Shown: piece after piece, positions 21,633 through 30,732 of the stretch
How positions within the stretch are numbered: position 1 is the stretch's first letter
Layout: each line of letters opens with the position of its first letter
Assembly: GCF_009498455.1 (NCBI RefSeq)
Contig: NZ_CP045644.1
Coordinates: 2,139,001-2,203,000, forward strand
Direction: 5' to 3'
Origin: Variovorax paradoxus
GTDB taxonomy: Bacteria; Pseudomonadota; Gammaproteobacteria; Burkholderiales; Burkholderiaceae_C
Length of the DNA stretch: 64,000 nt
Made by a program: the position numbers and the translations under genes
Notes under the pieces: model-generated
Told to the model about the DNA's origin: nothing
Databases searched by the model: none
What the model saw: only the letters and a program-made list of their open reading frames with translations

Positions 21633-24241
21633 ACAAGACGGTCAAGGCGGCGCTCGATGCGTGGTTCGTCTCGCGCGGGTGGAAGCCGTTCAAGTTCCAG
21701 CGCGACGTGTGGAAGGCCATTGCCGAAGGCCAGTCCGGCCTGCTGCACGCCACCACCGGCGCGGGCAAGACCTATGCGGTGTGGCTTGGCGCGCTGCAGG
21801 TCTTCTCGCAGGCGCGCAAGGAAAGCGCACGGCCCGCCGCACCGCCGCTCACCGTGCTGTGGCTCACGCCCATGCGCGCGCTCGCCGCCGACACGCTGCG
21901 CGCGTTGAAGCAACCGCTCGACGCCCTCGGCGAGGAGGTGCATCCGTGGAGCGCCGGTGCGCGCAGCGGCGACACCTCCTCGGCCGAGCGCAGCGCGCAG
22001 AACACGCGCCTGCCCAGCGTGCTCGTCACCACGCCTGAAAGTCTCTCGCTGCAGCTCGCGCGCGCCGATGCCCGCGAGGTGCTGGGCCGCGTGAAGATGG
22101 TGGTGGTCGACGAGTGGCACGAGCTGCTCGGCAACAAGCGCGGCGTGCAGGTGCAGCTCGCGCTCGCGCGGCTCAGGCGATGGAATCCGGGGCTCGCGGT
22201 CTGGGGCATGTCGGCCACGCTGGGCAACCTGCAGGAGGCGATGCATTCGCTGCTGGGCCATGAAGAGGGCGTGCTCGTGCAGGGCCAGATGCCGAAGAAG
22301 CTCGTCATCGATTCGCTCTTGCCCGGCCGCGCCGAACGCTTTCCGTGGGGCGGACACCTGGGCCTCACGATGCTGCCGCAGGTGATCGACGAAATCGCCG
22401 CAAGCAGCACCACGCTGGTCTTCACCAACACGCGTTCGCAGTCCGAGATCTGGTACCAGGCGATGCTCGAGGCGAAGCCCGAGTGGGCCGGGCTCATCGC
22501 GCTGCACCACGGCTCGCTCGACCGCGAGGTGCGCGAGTGGGTCGAGCTGGGCCTCAAGAGCGGGCAGCTCAAGGCGGTGGTCTGCACCTCGAGCCTGGAC
22601 CTGGGCGTCGACTTTCTGCCGGTCGAACGCGTGCTGCAGATCGGCTCGCCCAAGGGCGTGGCGCGGCTGCTGCAGCGCGCGGGCCGTTCGGGCCACGCGC
22701 CGGGCCGGCCATCGCGCATCACGCTCGTGCCCACGCACAGCATCGAGATGGTCGAGGGCGCGGCTGCACGCACGGCGATTGCACAAGGGCACATCGAGGC
22801 GCGTCATTCGCCCGACCAGCCGCTCGATGTGCTGGTGCAGCACCTCGTGACGGTGGCGCTCGGCGGCGGCTTCGTGCCCGACGATCTCTACGACGAGGTG
22901 CGCGGCACGGCCGCCTACGCATCGCTCTCGCGCGAGAGCTGGCAGTGGTGCCTGGACTTCGTCTCGCAGGGCGGCCCATCGCTCGCCGTGTACCCGGACT
23001 ACAAGCGGGCCGTGCCCGATGCAGACGGCGTGTGGCGCGTGCCCGATGCGCGGCTCGCGCGGCGCCACCGCATGAACATCGGCACCATCGTGAGCGACGC
23101 GAGCATGGCGGTGCAGTACCTGGGCGGATCGAAGATCGGCAATGTCGAAGAAGGCTTCGTCGCGCGCATGAAGCCGGGCGACTGCTTCCTGTTCGGCGGC
23201 CGCCTGCTCGAACTCGTGCGCATCCACGACATGACGGCCTGGGTGCGCCGCGCGACCGGCAAGCGTGCCGCCGTGCCGCGCTGGAACGGCGGGCGCATGC
23301 CGCTGTCGAACACGCTGGCCGATGCGGTGGTGCAGCAGCTCGCGCTGGCGGGCGAGGGGAATTACAAATCACCCGAGTTGACGTGCGTGCGGCCGCTGCT
23401 CGAGATCCAGCAGCGGTGGTCCGCACTGCCGACGCCGCAGACGCTGCTCGCCGAGACGCTGACGACGCGCGAGGGCTCGCACCTCTTCCTCTATCCGTTC
23501 GCGGGCCGGCATGTGCACCTGGGGCTGGCGAGCCTGCTGGCCTGGCGCGTGGCACAGCATGCAGCGCGCACCTTCTCCATTGCGGTCAATGACTACGGAT
23601 TCGAGCTCCTGAGCGCGACCGAGGTCGACTGGCCCGCGCTGCTGCCGCAGGTGCTGCGCCTGCCGGAGGGCACTGTCGACGCCGATGCGCGCACCGTGCT
23701 GCTGCACGAGGTGCTGGCCTCGCTCAATGCGGGCGAACTGGCGCAGCGGCGCTTTCGCGAGATCGCGCGCGTCTCGGGGCTGATCTTCCAGGGCTATCCG
23801 GGCGAGCGGCGCAGCAGCCGGCAGCTGCAGGCGTCGTCGTCGCTGTTCTGGGAGGTGTTCCGCAAATACGACCCGCAGAACAAGCTGCTGCAGCAGGCCG
23901 AGCAGGAACTGCTGTCGCAGGAACTGGAGATCGGGCGCCTGCGCGCGAGCCTCGAACGCATGGCCACGCAAGAGCTCGTGCTGAAGCCGCTCGAACGGCC
24001 GACGCCGTTTTCGTTTCCGCTGATGGTCGAGCTGTTCCGCGAGAAGCTGTCGAACGAGAACGTGGCCGATCGCATCGCGCGCATGGTCGAGCAACTGGAA
24101 AAAGCCGCGGGCGGCGTGGTCACGGCCGGCGGTGTGGAGCGCGTGAAAAACACGCTGGCGTTCGGGCAGGAGGGGCCGGGCAAGCCGCCCACGCCACGGC
24201 GTGAACGCAGGCGGCCGTCAAAGCCGCTGCCGCCGCTGTGA
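21629..24241 (+). CDS. Ligase-associated DExH-box helicase (Lhr-like)
   Basis: An 870-residue SF2 helicase. The P-loop [15 protein letters not shown], the Walker [12 protein letters not shown] (DEWH), motif III MSATLGN, and motif [18 protein letters not shown] are all intact. The C-terminal half resembles Lhr, with a winged-helix and a Lhr-specific region. It starts at the ATG at 21629, overlapping the ligase TGA (ATGA). It probably unwinds or remodels damaged DNA for the neighbouring nuclease and ligase. Confidence 0.93.
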   Translation: MNKTVKAALDAWFVSRGWKPFKFQRDVWKAIAEGQSGLLHATTGAGKTYAVWLGALQVFSQARKESARPAAPPLTVLWLTPMRALAADTLRALKQPLDALGEEVHPWSAGARSGDTSSAERSAQNTRLPSVLVTTPESLSLQLARADAREVLGRVKMVVVDEWHELLGNKRGVQVQLALARLRRWNPGLAVWGMSATLGNLQEAMHSLLGHEEGVLVQGQMPKKLVIDSLLPGRAERFPWGGHLGLTMLPQVIDEIAASSTTLVFTNTRSQSEIWYQAMLEAKPEWAGLIALHHGSLDREVREWVELGLKSGQLKAVVCTSSLDLGVDFLPVERVLQIGSPKGVARLLQRAGRSGHAPGRPSRITLVPTHSIEMVEGAAARTAIAQGHIEARHSPDQPLDVLVQHLVTVALGGGFVPDDLYDEVRGTAAYASLSRESWQWCLDFVSQGGPSLAVYPDYKRAVPDADGVWRVPDARLARRHRMNIGTIVSDASMAVQYLGGSKIGNVEEGFVARMKPGDCFLFGGRLLELVRIHDMTAWVRRATGKRAAVPRWNGGRMPLSNTLADAVVQQLALAGEGNYKSPELTCVRPLLEIQQRWSALPTPQTLLAETLTTREGSHLFLYPFAGRHVHLGLASLLAWRVAQHAARTFSIAVNDYGFELLSATEVDWPALLPQVLRLPEGTVDADARTVLLHEVLASLNAGELAQRRFREIARVSGLIFQGYPGERRSSRQLQASSSLFWEVFRKYDPQNKLLQQAEQELLSQELEIGRLRASLERMATQELVLKPLERPTPFSFPLMVELFREKLSNENVADRIARMVEQLEKAAGGVVTAGGVERVKNTLAFGQEGPGKPPTPRRERRRPSKPLPPL

Positions 24242-24246
24242 GCGGG

Positions 24247-24693
24247 TCAGCCGCCGTGTGCCTTTACCCACCGCACGATGTCGGCCGCGCCCATCGCGCC
24301 GGCCTGCCGTGCCACCTCGCGCCCGCCCTTGAACAGCGCCAGCGTCGGGATGCTGCGGATGTTGAAGCGCGCGCCGAGCGCGGGCAGGGCCTCGGTGTCG
24401 ACCTTGGCCAGCCGCACGTGGGGTTCGAGCTGCGCCGCGGCCTGTTCGTAGCCCGGCGCCATCTGGCGGCAGGGGCCGCACCAGGGCGCCCAGAAGTCGA
24501 CCAGCACGGGGATTTCGTTGCGCGTGATGTGACGGTCGAAGGTGACCGCATCCGGCAGCGCGGTCGAATGGCCGGTGAACAGCGCCTTGTGGCAGCTGCC
24601 GCAGTCGGGGGCGCTGCCCAGCTGGTCTGCGCGCACGCGGTTGGTCGTGTGGCAGTGCGGACAGACGATGAGCTTCGGAGGCGATTCGGTCAT
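24247..24693 (-). CDS. trxC: Thioredoxin 2 (zinc-binding)
   Basis: A 148-residue protein with an N-terminal zinc ribbon (VCPHCHTTN and DCGSCHKALF) and a thioredoxin domain whose active site is WAPWCGPCRQM. The cis-proline segment is IRSIPTLALFKGG. TrxC-type proteins are cytosolic disulfide reductases often linked to oxidative stress. It lies on the strand opposite the flanking DNA repair genes, between the helicase and pdeM. The ATG at 24693 is chosen because it begins the ribbon directly. Confidence 0.93.
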   Translation of the reverse strand: MTESPPKLIVCPHCHTTNRVRADQLGSAPDCGSCHKALFTGHSTALPDAVTFDRHITRNEIPVLVDFWAPWCGPCRQMAPGYEQAAAQLEPHVRLAKVDTEALPALGARFNIRSIPTLALFKGGREVARQAGAMGAADIVRWVKAHGG

Positions 24694-24770
24694 GCGGAAG
24701 AGCTGGGGCTCGCGCGGTTGAATTGCAAGATGGCCGCAGCGTCGGGCGTCTTTTGCGACACTCATCGGCC

Positions 24771-25448
24771 GTGACTTCCCCGCACCTTACCGCGTCGGCG
24801 CTCGCTGTCCAGTGGGCCGGCGAGCTGCTGCACCTGCTGCCCGAGCGCGCGCTCTGGTGGCCCGCCGCGCGCGTGCTCCTCGTCGCCGATTTGCACCTGG
24901 GCAAGGCCGCGACCTATCGCGCGCTCGGCCAGCCCGTGCCGGGCGGCACCACGCAGCAGAACCTTGCGCGGCTCGACGCACTCATCGCTCGGCTTGCGCC
25001 GCAGCGCCTCGTGTTCCTCGGCGATTTTTTGCATGCGGCGCAGGCGCGCACGGTGCTCGCTGCCGTGGCTGACTGGCGCGCGCGGCACGCCGGCGTGGCG
25101 ATGACGCTGGTGCGCGGCAACCACGACAGCCGCGCGGGCGATCCGCCCGCGGCACTCGGCATCGACGTGGTCGACGAGCCCTTCCTGCTGGGGCCCTTCG
25201 CCTGCTGCCACCATCCGCAATCGCACGCCACGCACTTCGTGCTCGCGGGGCACCTGCATCCGGTCTGCAGGCTCTACGGACCCGGGCGCGACAGCGTGCG
25301 GCTGCCGTGTTTCGTGAGCGATGCGCGCCAGGCCGTGTTGCCCGCCTTCGGCGAATTCACGGGCGGCTGGTTGATGGAGAGGGCGCCGGATCGGCGCTTC
25401 TACGCGGTGGGCGGTGAGACCGTGTGGGCGCTGCCGCCATCGGATTGA
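24771..25448 (+). CDS. pdeM: Ligase-associated endonuclease PdeM (metallophosphoesterase)
   Basis: A 225-residue calcineurin-like phosphoesterase. The metal-binding motifs in order are LLVADLHLGKA, LVFLGDFLHAA, LVRGNHDSRAG and FVLAGHLHP. PdeM proteins are found with the ligase-associated exonuclease, ligase and helicase and are assigned to DNA damage response. No ATG is available near the domain start; the GTG at 24771 is my choice, with other in-frame codons upstream. It lies only 77 bases from the divergent trxC start. Confidence 0.88.
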   Translation: MTSPHLTASALAVQWAGELLHLLPERALWWPAARVLLVADLHLGKAATYRALGQPVPGGTTQQNLARLDALIARLAPQRLVFLGDFLHAAQARTVLAAVADWRARHAGVAMTLVRGNHDSRAGDPPAALGIDVVDEPFLLGPFACCHHPQSHATHFVLAGHLHPVCRLYGPGRDSVRLPCFVSDARQAVLPAFGEFTGGWLMERAPDRRFYAVGGETVWALPPSD

Positions 25449-25459
25449 TGGTTTTGCTC

Positions 25460-25556
25460 CTTCCCCCGTTGGGGGAAGGTTGGGATGGGGGCAGGCAGAG
25501 CGCTCGATGGACACGCCGCTTGCCCCCACCCCCACCCTCCCCCGGAAGGGGAGGGA
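25460..25556. repeat. Paired REP-like palindromes downstream of pdeM
   Basis: The left palindrome CTTCCCCCGTTGGGGGAAGG (25460-25479) and the right one CCTCCCCCGGAAGGGGAGGG (25537-25556) face each other around complementary GATGGGGGCA and TGCCCCCACC tracts. The unit lies between two convergent genes and could act as a bidirectional mRNA 3'-end structure. Confidence 0.75.
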
Positions 25557-25568
25557 GAAAGACAAGGC

Positions 25569-26108
25569 TCAGAGCACCACGGGCGCGTCGGGCAGCTCGT
25601 TGGTGTCGGGCTGGTTCTCGGCCAACGGGAAGTGGGCCATCAGCAGCGCCGACACCTCTTCCAGCGCCAGCGTGATGCCGTCTTCGAAGCGGCCTTCGCG
25701 AAAGGCCACGCCCATGCGCAGCGTCATCGCGGCCCATTCGGCGCTGCCCACGTGGGCGTCGATGCCGCGGTCGGCCACGATCTCGATGGCGTGCTCGGCC
25801 AGCAGCAGGTAGATGAGCACGCCGTTGTTGTGCGCGGTGTCCCACACGCGCAGCTTGCCGAACATCGCAACGGCGCGCTCGCGGGGCGATGCGTGGCGCC
25901 ACAGGTACGACATCGGCAGGCCGGCTTCGACGCAGATGCGAACCTCGCCGCTGTGGCGCCGCTCGCTCGCGGCCACGCGGCCGGCCAGGCGCTCCATCGC
26001 GTCGGCCGGCAGCACGCGGCGCACGGCGGCTTCGTCGGTCCAGAGATGCCGCCAGATGCGGCCCAGCTTCGAGAGGAACGTGGGATCTGCAGTTGCCATG
26101 TGTTTCAC
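25569..26108 (-). CDS. TPM-domain protein
   Basis: A 179-residue protein with a TPM (TLP18.3/Psb32/MOLO-1) domain: the strand-helix pattern around SGEVRICVEAGLP, the central HNNGVLIYLLLAEHAIEIVADRGID and the C-terminal FREGRFEDGITLALEEV are typical. No signal peptide is seen, so it is probably cytosolic or membrane-peripheral, unlike its larger neighbour. The GTG at 26108 overlaps the neighbour's stop (GTGA) and has GGGAG upstream; an ATG at 26099 is possible. Function unknown; the family clusters with LemA, as here. Confidence 0.82.
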   Translation of the reverse strand: MKHMATADPTFLSKLGRIWRHLWTDEAAVRRVLPADAMERLAGRVAASERRHSGEVRICVEAGLPMSYLWRHASPRERAVAMFGKLRVWDTAHNNGVLIYLLLAEHAIEIVADRGIDAHVGSAEWAAMTLRMGVAFREGRFEDGITLALEEVSALLMAHFPLAENQPDTNELPDAPVVL

Positions 26109-27033
26109 CAGTCTCCCGAAGCGCCGCCGCCGCCGAAATTGCCACCGCCGCCGGAGCTGAAACCTCCGCCGCCACCCCCGCCGCCTCCGCCCCAGCTGCC
26201 GCCACCACCACCGCCGCTGCTCCAGCCACCCCGCCGCCGCCGCCTCTGCCTCCGCGGCCGGGACCGAACCCGGCGAGGCCGGAGAACAACGACACCATGA
26301 GCGCGAGCATCCCGGCGATCACTGCGATCACGGTGCTGGTCGTGAGGAGGAACGCGACCACGCCGATGCCGCCGCCCATGGCGACCGAGCCCATGGTCTT
26401 GCCCAGGATGGCGCGCGCGATCGGTGCGCCGACGAAGACACCGACGAACAGGAAGATCGCGAGGTTCTCCCAGTCGAAGCCGTCGTTGCTGCTACTGCTG
26501 TTGTTGCTGCGTGAAGGCTCTGGCAGCGGCTCGCCGTCGACCAGGCCGATGAGCCGGTCGACCGCGGCATTGAGGCCACCCGCGAAGTCGTTGTTGCGAA
26601 AGCGCGGCTTCATCTCCTCGTCGATGATGCGCACCGCCGCGAGGTCGGGCACCGCGCCTTCGAGCGTCTTGGCCGTGGCGATGCGCATCTTGCGATCGTC
26701 CTTGGCGACGATCACGAGGAGGCCGTCGCCCACACCCTTGCGGCCGATCTTCCAGGTGTCACCCACGCGCTGCGTGTAGCTCGCGATGTCTTCGGGCGCC
26801 GTGGTCGGCACCATCAGCACCACGATCTGCGAGCCCTTGCGCTGCTCGAAGGCCGCCAGCTTGGTTTCGAGGCCCGAGCGCTGCGCGGCGTCGAGCGTGG
26901 CGGTCTGGTCGATCACGCGCGCGGTGAGCGCTGGGATCGGCAGCAGGCTTTGCGCCAGCGCGGGCAGGCCGGCCCATGCAAGGGCTGCGATGAAGATCGC
27001 AGCCAGTGCGCGGCGGATCAGGGCAGCGGCCAT
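26105..27033 (-). CDS. TPM-domain membrane protein (YgcG-like) with an apparent single-base frameshift
   Basis: The N-terminal signal peptide (MAAALIRRALAAIFIAALAW, cleavage near ALAQ), a TPM domain (residues about 30-165, with GSQIVVLMVPTT and GDGLLVIVAKDDRKMRIAT), a linker, membrane segments and a Gly-rich tail form a standard YgcG-type protein. In the Gly-rich part the reading frame breaks. After GRGGRGGGG the frame read from the start continues into Ala/Val-rich nonsense, while the next frame gives GGWSSGGGGGGSWGGGG and ends GGGGASGDW at TGA 26107-26105, the expected family end. One extra G in the run at 26232-26229 would restore it. A sequencing error or a real frameshift are both possible. 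Confidence 0.8.
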
Positions 27034-27045
27034 CGGCGCCGCTTC

Positions 27046-27645
27046 TTACTTCTTCGGGGTGCCGAAATCGACCGTGGGCGGCGTCGAGATCTGGGCTTCG
27101 TTCTGCACCGAGAAGTTCGCCTTGGGCTTGTAGCCGAAGACCATGGCCGTGAGGTTGGTCGGGAAGCTGCGCGAGAGCACGTTGTACTCCTGCACGCTCT
27201 CGATGTAGCGGTTGCGCGCCACGGTGATGCGGTTCTCGGTGCCCTCGAGCGTCACGCGCAGGTCGCGGAAGGCCTGGTTGGCCTTGAGCTCGGGGTAGCG
27301 TTCCGACACCACCATCAGCCGCGACAGCGCCGACGAGAGTTCGCCCTGTGCCTGCTGGAACTTGTTGAAGGCTTCGGGGTTGTTGAGCGTCTCGGGCGTC
27401 ACCTGGATCGAGGTGGCCTTGGCGCGCGCCTCGATCACCTTGGTGAGCGTGTCCTGCTCGAAGCTGGCCTCGCCCTTCACGGTGGCGACGATGTTCGGCA
27501 CGAGGTCGGCACGCCGCTGGTACTGGTTGAGGACTTCGCTCCAGGCCGACTTGCTGGCCTCGTCGAGGGATTGGAAGTCGTTGTAGCCGCATCCGCTGAG
27601 GGACAGGACGGCCGCGAGAATCAGGAACCAGCGCTTCATCATCAT
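27046..27645 (-). CDS. LemA family lipoprotein
   Basis: A LemA protein of about 199 residues. The N-terminal lipobox LSLSGC marks lipid attachment at Cys; the mature protein begins with a YNDFQSLDEASKSAWSEVLN helix and has the family's QRRADLVPNIVATVKGEA. LemA folds as a long helical bundle; its role in bacteria is unclear, but it is often in operon with TPM proteins, as here (12-base gap to the next gene). A GGAGG site lies 8 bases before the ATG at 27645; an ATG at 27651 is too close to it. Confidence 0.9.
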   Translation of the reverse strand: MMMKRWFLILAAVLSLSGCGYNDFQSLDEASKSAWSEVLNQYQRRADLVPNIVATVKGEASFEQDTLTKVIEARAKATSIQVTPETLNNPEAFNKFQQAQGELSSALSRLMVVSERYPELKANQAFRDLRVTLEGTENRITVARNRYIESVQEYNVLSRSFPTNLTAMVFGYKPKANFSVQNEAQISTPPTVDFGTPKK

Positions 27646-27692
27646 TTGCATTACCTCCGCAGAAGAAGGCCGAAGTTAGCATAGACGGGGTC

Positions 27693-28496
27693 ATGGCCCT
27701 CGATCCGCTCCACGCCCTGCAAGCCGCGAACCGCGCGGTGCCCCACGCTGCCGCACCGCCTGTCGGCACGCTGCTGATTGCGGGCGCGACCGGCGCGCTC
27801 GGGCAGGAGTTGCTGCACCGGCTCGCGGGCCGCCACCGCTTTCGGCGCACGCGCGTGCTGGCGCGCGAACCGATGCACGACGGCCTGCCCGGTGTCGAAA
27901 GTGTTCTGTGCCCGGCGCTGCCGATTGCGCAGTGGCCGCCGGTCGCGGCCGATGTCGCGGTGGTCGCCTTCGACCCGCCGCGCCTGTACCACGGCCGCGA
28001 GCGCGCGCTGTGGCACCCCGACCCTTCCGACCTGCCCGAGCTGGCGCGCTGGCTGCGCGCCAGCGGCGTGCGCACGCTGGTCGTCGTGCAGCCGCACGAC
28101 CGCGGCCGGCTGCCCGAGGCGCTCAAGCGCGGGCTGGCCAGCCTCGACGAGCAGGCCGTGGTCGCCTGCGGCTTCGAGCGCGTGATCCTGCTGCGCTCGG
28201 CGCGCAAGCCCGCCGCCGTGCGCCTGGCCAACGTGGGCGAGCGGCTGGCGGCCTGGATGCTGTCGATCATGCGGTTCATGGTGCCGGCCAACGAGCAGCC
28301 GGTGCGCGCGCCCAAGATGGCCGAGCTGGTCGACCTTGCGCTGCGCGTGGCGCCGCCCGGCGTGCACGTGGCCGCGCCCGAGATGGTGTGGCAAGCCGCA
28401 CAGGGCGCCACCGAGGCGGCGGCGCGCGCGTGGCTGATTCCCGCGTCCGTTTCCGAGACACTCGCTGCCCAGTCACCCGCTGCCACATGGCCGTGA
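27693..28496 (+). CDS. NAD(P)-binding Rossmann-fold protein (atypical SDR/NmrA-like)
   Basis: A 267-residue protein with a clear dinucleotide-binding start (TLLIAGATGALGQELLHRL) near residue 27. A central region with DVAVVAFDPPRLYHG and SGVRTLVVVQPHD resembles oxidoreductase-like, NmrA/HTATIP2-type atypical short-chain dehydrogenases. No YxxxK active site is evident, so it may be a redox sensor or a chaperone-like protein. It lies divergent from lemA, with 47 bases between start codons. Confidence 0.68.
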   Translation: MALDPLHALQAANRAVPHAAAPPVGTLLIAGATGALGQELLHRLAGRHRFRRTRVLAREPMHDGLPGVESVLCPALPIAQWPPVAADVAVVAFDPPRLYHGRERALWHPDPSDLPELARWLRASGVRTLVVVQPHDRGRLPEALKRGLASLDEQAVVACGFERVILLRSARKPAAVRLANVGERLAAWMLSIMRFMVPANEQPVRAPKMAELVDLALRVAPPGVHVAAPEMVWQAAQGATEAAARAWLIPASVSETLAAQSPAATWP

Positions 28497-28548
28497 CATG
28501 GGCAGGGCAAAATCCGGCCTACCCCCTTCGCTCTTGCCCTTCACCGCC

Positions 28549-29001
28549 ATGCCCAAGACCCCTTTCCGCGCCGCCGCGGCCATCGGCGGCACTGCCGACG
28601 ATGTCGAGGCCGCTTTCTACGAAGCGCTGCAACGCGGCGATGTCGATGCGCTGATGGCCTGCTGGGCCGACGAGGACGAGGTGTTCTGCGTCCATCCGGG
28701 CGGCCCGCGGCTGGTGGGCGCGGTGGCGATCCGCGCGGCCTTCGAGCAGATGTTCGGCAACGGCGCCATCCATGCGACGCCGGCGCGCGTGCGCAAGATC
28801 GAGTCGCTGGCGAGTGCCGTACACAACGTGCTCGAGCGCATCGAGGTGCTCACGGCCGAGGGCCCGCGCCATGCCTTCGTGCTGGCCACCAACGTCTATC
28901 ACAAGACCGCGCAGGGCTGGCGCCTGGTGGCGCACCACGCGAGCCCGGGCAGCGCGCGCGAGCCGGACGACGCGAACGATCCGCCGCAGGTTCTTCACTG
29001 A
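28549..29001 (+). CDS. SnoaL/NTF2-like small protein
   Basis: A 150-residue protein of the NTF2-like cone fold. The motif DVEAAFYEALQRGDVDALMACWADEDEVFCVHPGG is typical of the DUF4440/SnoaL-type group that often lacks a known reaction. A C-terminal TNVYHKTAQGWRLVAHHAS strand completes the fold. The ATG at 28549 is preferred over an in-frame ATG at 28498. The next gene starts 16 bases after its stop, so they probably share an mRNA. Confidence 0.75.
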   Translation: MPKTPFRAAAAIGGTADDVEAAFYEALQRGDVDALMACWADEDEVFCVHPGGPRLVGAVAIRAAFEQMFGNGAIHATPARVRKIESLASAVHNVLERIEVLTAEGPRHAFVLATNVYHKTAQGWRLVAHHASPGSAREPDDANDPPQVLH

Positions 29002-29017
29002 GTCCTGCCCCCGAGCG

Positions 29018-30100
29018 ATGGCCTCTTCGTTTCCTTCTTCCTCTTTCTCACCGACGTCGGCGCCGCCCGCTGCACACGACGCCATGGGCTACGTCGCGCC
29101 GCGCTGGCTGCCCGGCGGCAACCTGCAGACCATCTGGCCCGCGCTGTGGTCGCGCCGTTTCGACGGACCGGCGCCGGTCTACCGCCGTGAGCGCTGGACC
29201 GCACCGGACGGCGATTTCGTCGATGTCGACTTCGCCGACGCGCCGCAGCCCGGGCCCCGGCCGCTGCTGGTGCTGTTCCACGGGCTCGAGGGCTCGTCGC
29301 GCAGCCATTACGCCGAGGCTTTCGCGGCCTTTGCCGCGTCGCGCGGCATGGCCTTCGCAGTGCCGCACTTTCGCGGCTGCAGCGGCGAACTGAACCTCGC
29401 GCCGCGCGCCTACCACTCGGGCGACTACGAGGAGATCGACTGGATCCTGCGGCGCATGCACGCACAGCACGTGGTGCAGGGCGGCGGCGGGCCGGTGCTG
29501 GCGGCAGGTGTTTCGCTGGGCGGCAATGCGCTGCTGCGCTGGGCCTGCGAGGCGGGCGACTCCGCGCGGGCCACGGTCGATGCGGTGGCGTCGGTGTGCG
29601 CGCCGCTCGACCTGGCGGCAGGCGGCGAGGCGATCGGGCGCGGCTTCAACCGGCTGGTCTACACGCGCATGTTCCTCGCGACCATGAAGCCGAAGGCGCT
29701 CGCCAAGCTGGCGCAGTTTCCGGGCCTGTTCGACCGCGACCGACTGATGGCGGCGCGCGATCTCTACGACTTCGACGATGTGTTCACCGCGCCGCTGCAC
29801 GGCTTTCGCGGCACCGACGACTACTGGGCGCGCGGCTCGTCCAAGCCGCTGCTGGGCGCGATCCGCGTGCCCGCGCTGGTGGTAAACGCCCGCAACGACC
29901 CCTTCATTCCGGCCCGCAGCCTGCCCGGGCCGAACGAGGTCGGGTCGCACGTCACGCTGTGGCAGCCCGCGGGCGGCGGGCATGTGGGTTTTCCGCTCGG
30001 CCTGCCGCCGGGGCATGTGGGCGGAATGCCCGAGCGCGTCGGCGGGTGGTTGGCCTACAACCTGTCGTCGGCGCGCGCGCAAAATGGCGCCCATGGATGA
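29018..30100 (+). CDS. YheT-family alpha/beta hydrolase
   Basis: A 360-residue hydrolase. An N-terminal NLQTIWPALW-type segment, the oxyanion LVLFHGLEGSSRSHYAEAF, the FRGCSGELN motif, the nucleophile elbow AAGVSLGGNALLRW (Ser) and the C-terminal histidine in GGGHVGFPLG give a complete catalytic triad with a likely Asp in NARNDPFIP. The YheT family is esterase-like with unknown natural substrate. The ATG at 29018 gives a Ser/Ala-rich leader; an ATG at 29084 is a reasonable alternative. Its 3' end overlaps the next gene by 8 bases. Confidence 0.85.
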   Translation: MASSFPSSSFSPTSAPPAAHDAMGYVAPRWLPGGNLQTIWPALWSRRFDGPAPVYRRERWTAPDGDFVDVDFADAPQPGPRPLLVLFHGLEGSSRSHYAEAFAAFAASRGMAFAVPHFRGCSGELNLAPRAYHSGDYEEIDWILRRMHAQHVVQGGGGPVLAAGVSLGGNALLRWACEAGDSARATVDAVASVCAPLDLAAGGEAIGRGFNRLVYTRMFLATMKPKALAKLAQFPGLFDRDRLMAARDLYDFDDVFTAPLHGFRGTDDYWARGSSKPLLGAIRVPALVVNARNDPFIPARSLPGPNEVGSHVTLWQPAGGGHVGFPLGLPPGHVGGMPERVGGWLAYNLSSARAQNGAHG

Positions 30101-30641
30101 CATCGTCAAACAAGCCTTGGCCAAATGGCCGAACGTGCCGCACTGCTACGGCTGGCTGGGCCTGGACGCGCGCGGCAACTGGTACATGCGCGACGACCGC
30201 ACGCAGGCGCAGGGCCCGTTCCGCAGTGCCAAGGGTTCGATGCTGCGGCACGACAAGCTGATCGACTTCATTCACCGCAACTACGAGCACGACGCTGACG
30301 GCCAGTGGTTTTTCCAGAACGGGCCGCAGCGTGTCTACGTCGAGCTGGAGGCGGCGCCGCTGGTGTGGCGCGTGGCGCAAGAGGGCGCGAACGCGTTCAC
30401 GGTCACGGCCCACACGGGCGCGCCCGCCGAGGTGACCGGTTGCCTGCTCGACGAGCACGGCCGGCTCTATCTGGTCGCGCCGGCGGGCCTCGGGCTGGTG
30501 CACACGCAGGATGTGGGCATCGCCGCCGAAGCGATCGAGCAGGGACTCTGGACGCCGGAGCCGGTGCAGGCCGTCGACCTGCCGGGGCGCTTCGGGCATG
30601 TGTTGAGTCCGGCGGAACGCCACGATGGCGCGGTTGCATAG
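30093..30641 (+). CDS. Conserved protein of unknown function (DUF2946-like in related genomes, uncertain)
   Basis: A 182-residue soluble protein without signal or membrane segments. It has an aromatic-rich N-terminal half (HCYGWLGLDARGNWYMRDD, then QWFFQNGPQRVYVELEAAPL) and an acidic C-terminus. It overlaps the YheT gene, so translation is coupled. The ending is followed by a bidirectional terminator. I do not recognise a function; the family name is from memory of Comamonadaceae annotation and is not shown by the sequence. Confidence 0.7.
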   Translation: MDDIVKQALAKWPNVPHCYGWLGLDARGNWYMRDDRTQAQGPFRSAKGSMLRHDKLIDFIHRNYEHDADGQWFFQNGPQRVYVELEAAPLVWRVAQEGANAFTVTAHTGAPAEVTGCLLDEHGRLYLVAPAGLGLVHTQDVGIAAEAIEQGLWTPEPVQAVDLPGRFGHVLSPAERHDGAVA

Positions 30642-30677
30642 CTATTGAAAAGATAGCATTCCGGATCGTCCGGGCGT

Positions 30678-30706
30678 AAAAAAACCGGCTTGCAGGCCGG
30701 TTTTTT
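30678..30706. terminator. Bidirectional Rho-independent terminator
   Basis: The stem CCGGC/GCCGG with a 6-base TTGCAG loop is flanked by seven A residues on the left and six T residues on the right. It serves the rightward gene ending at 30641 and the leftward cytochrome gene ending at 30733. Confidence 0.9.
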
Positions 30707-30732
30707 CATGGGCGCAGGGCGCCGTCGATCGC

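Noticed and set aside
24723..24770. Longer N-terminus for PdeM
   Set aside because: It would overlap the trxC promoter region and adds residues that do not resemble the family; the GTG at 24771 fits the domain start better.
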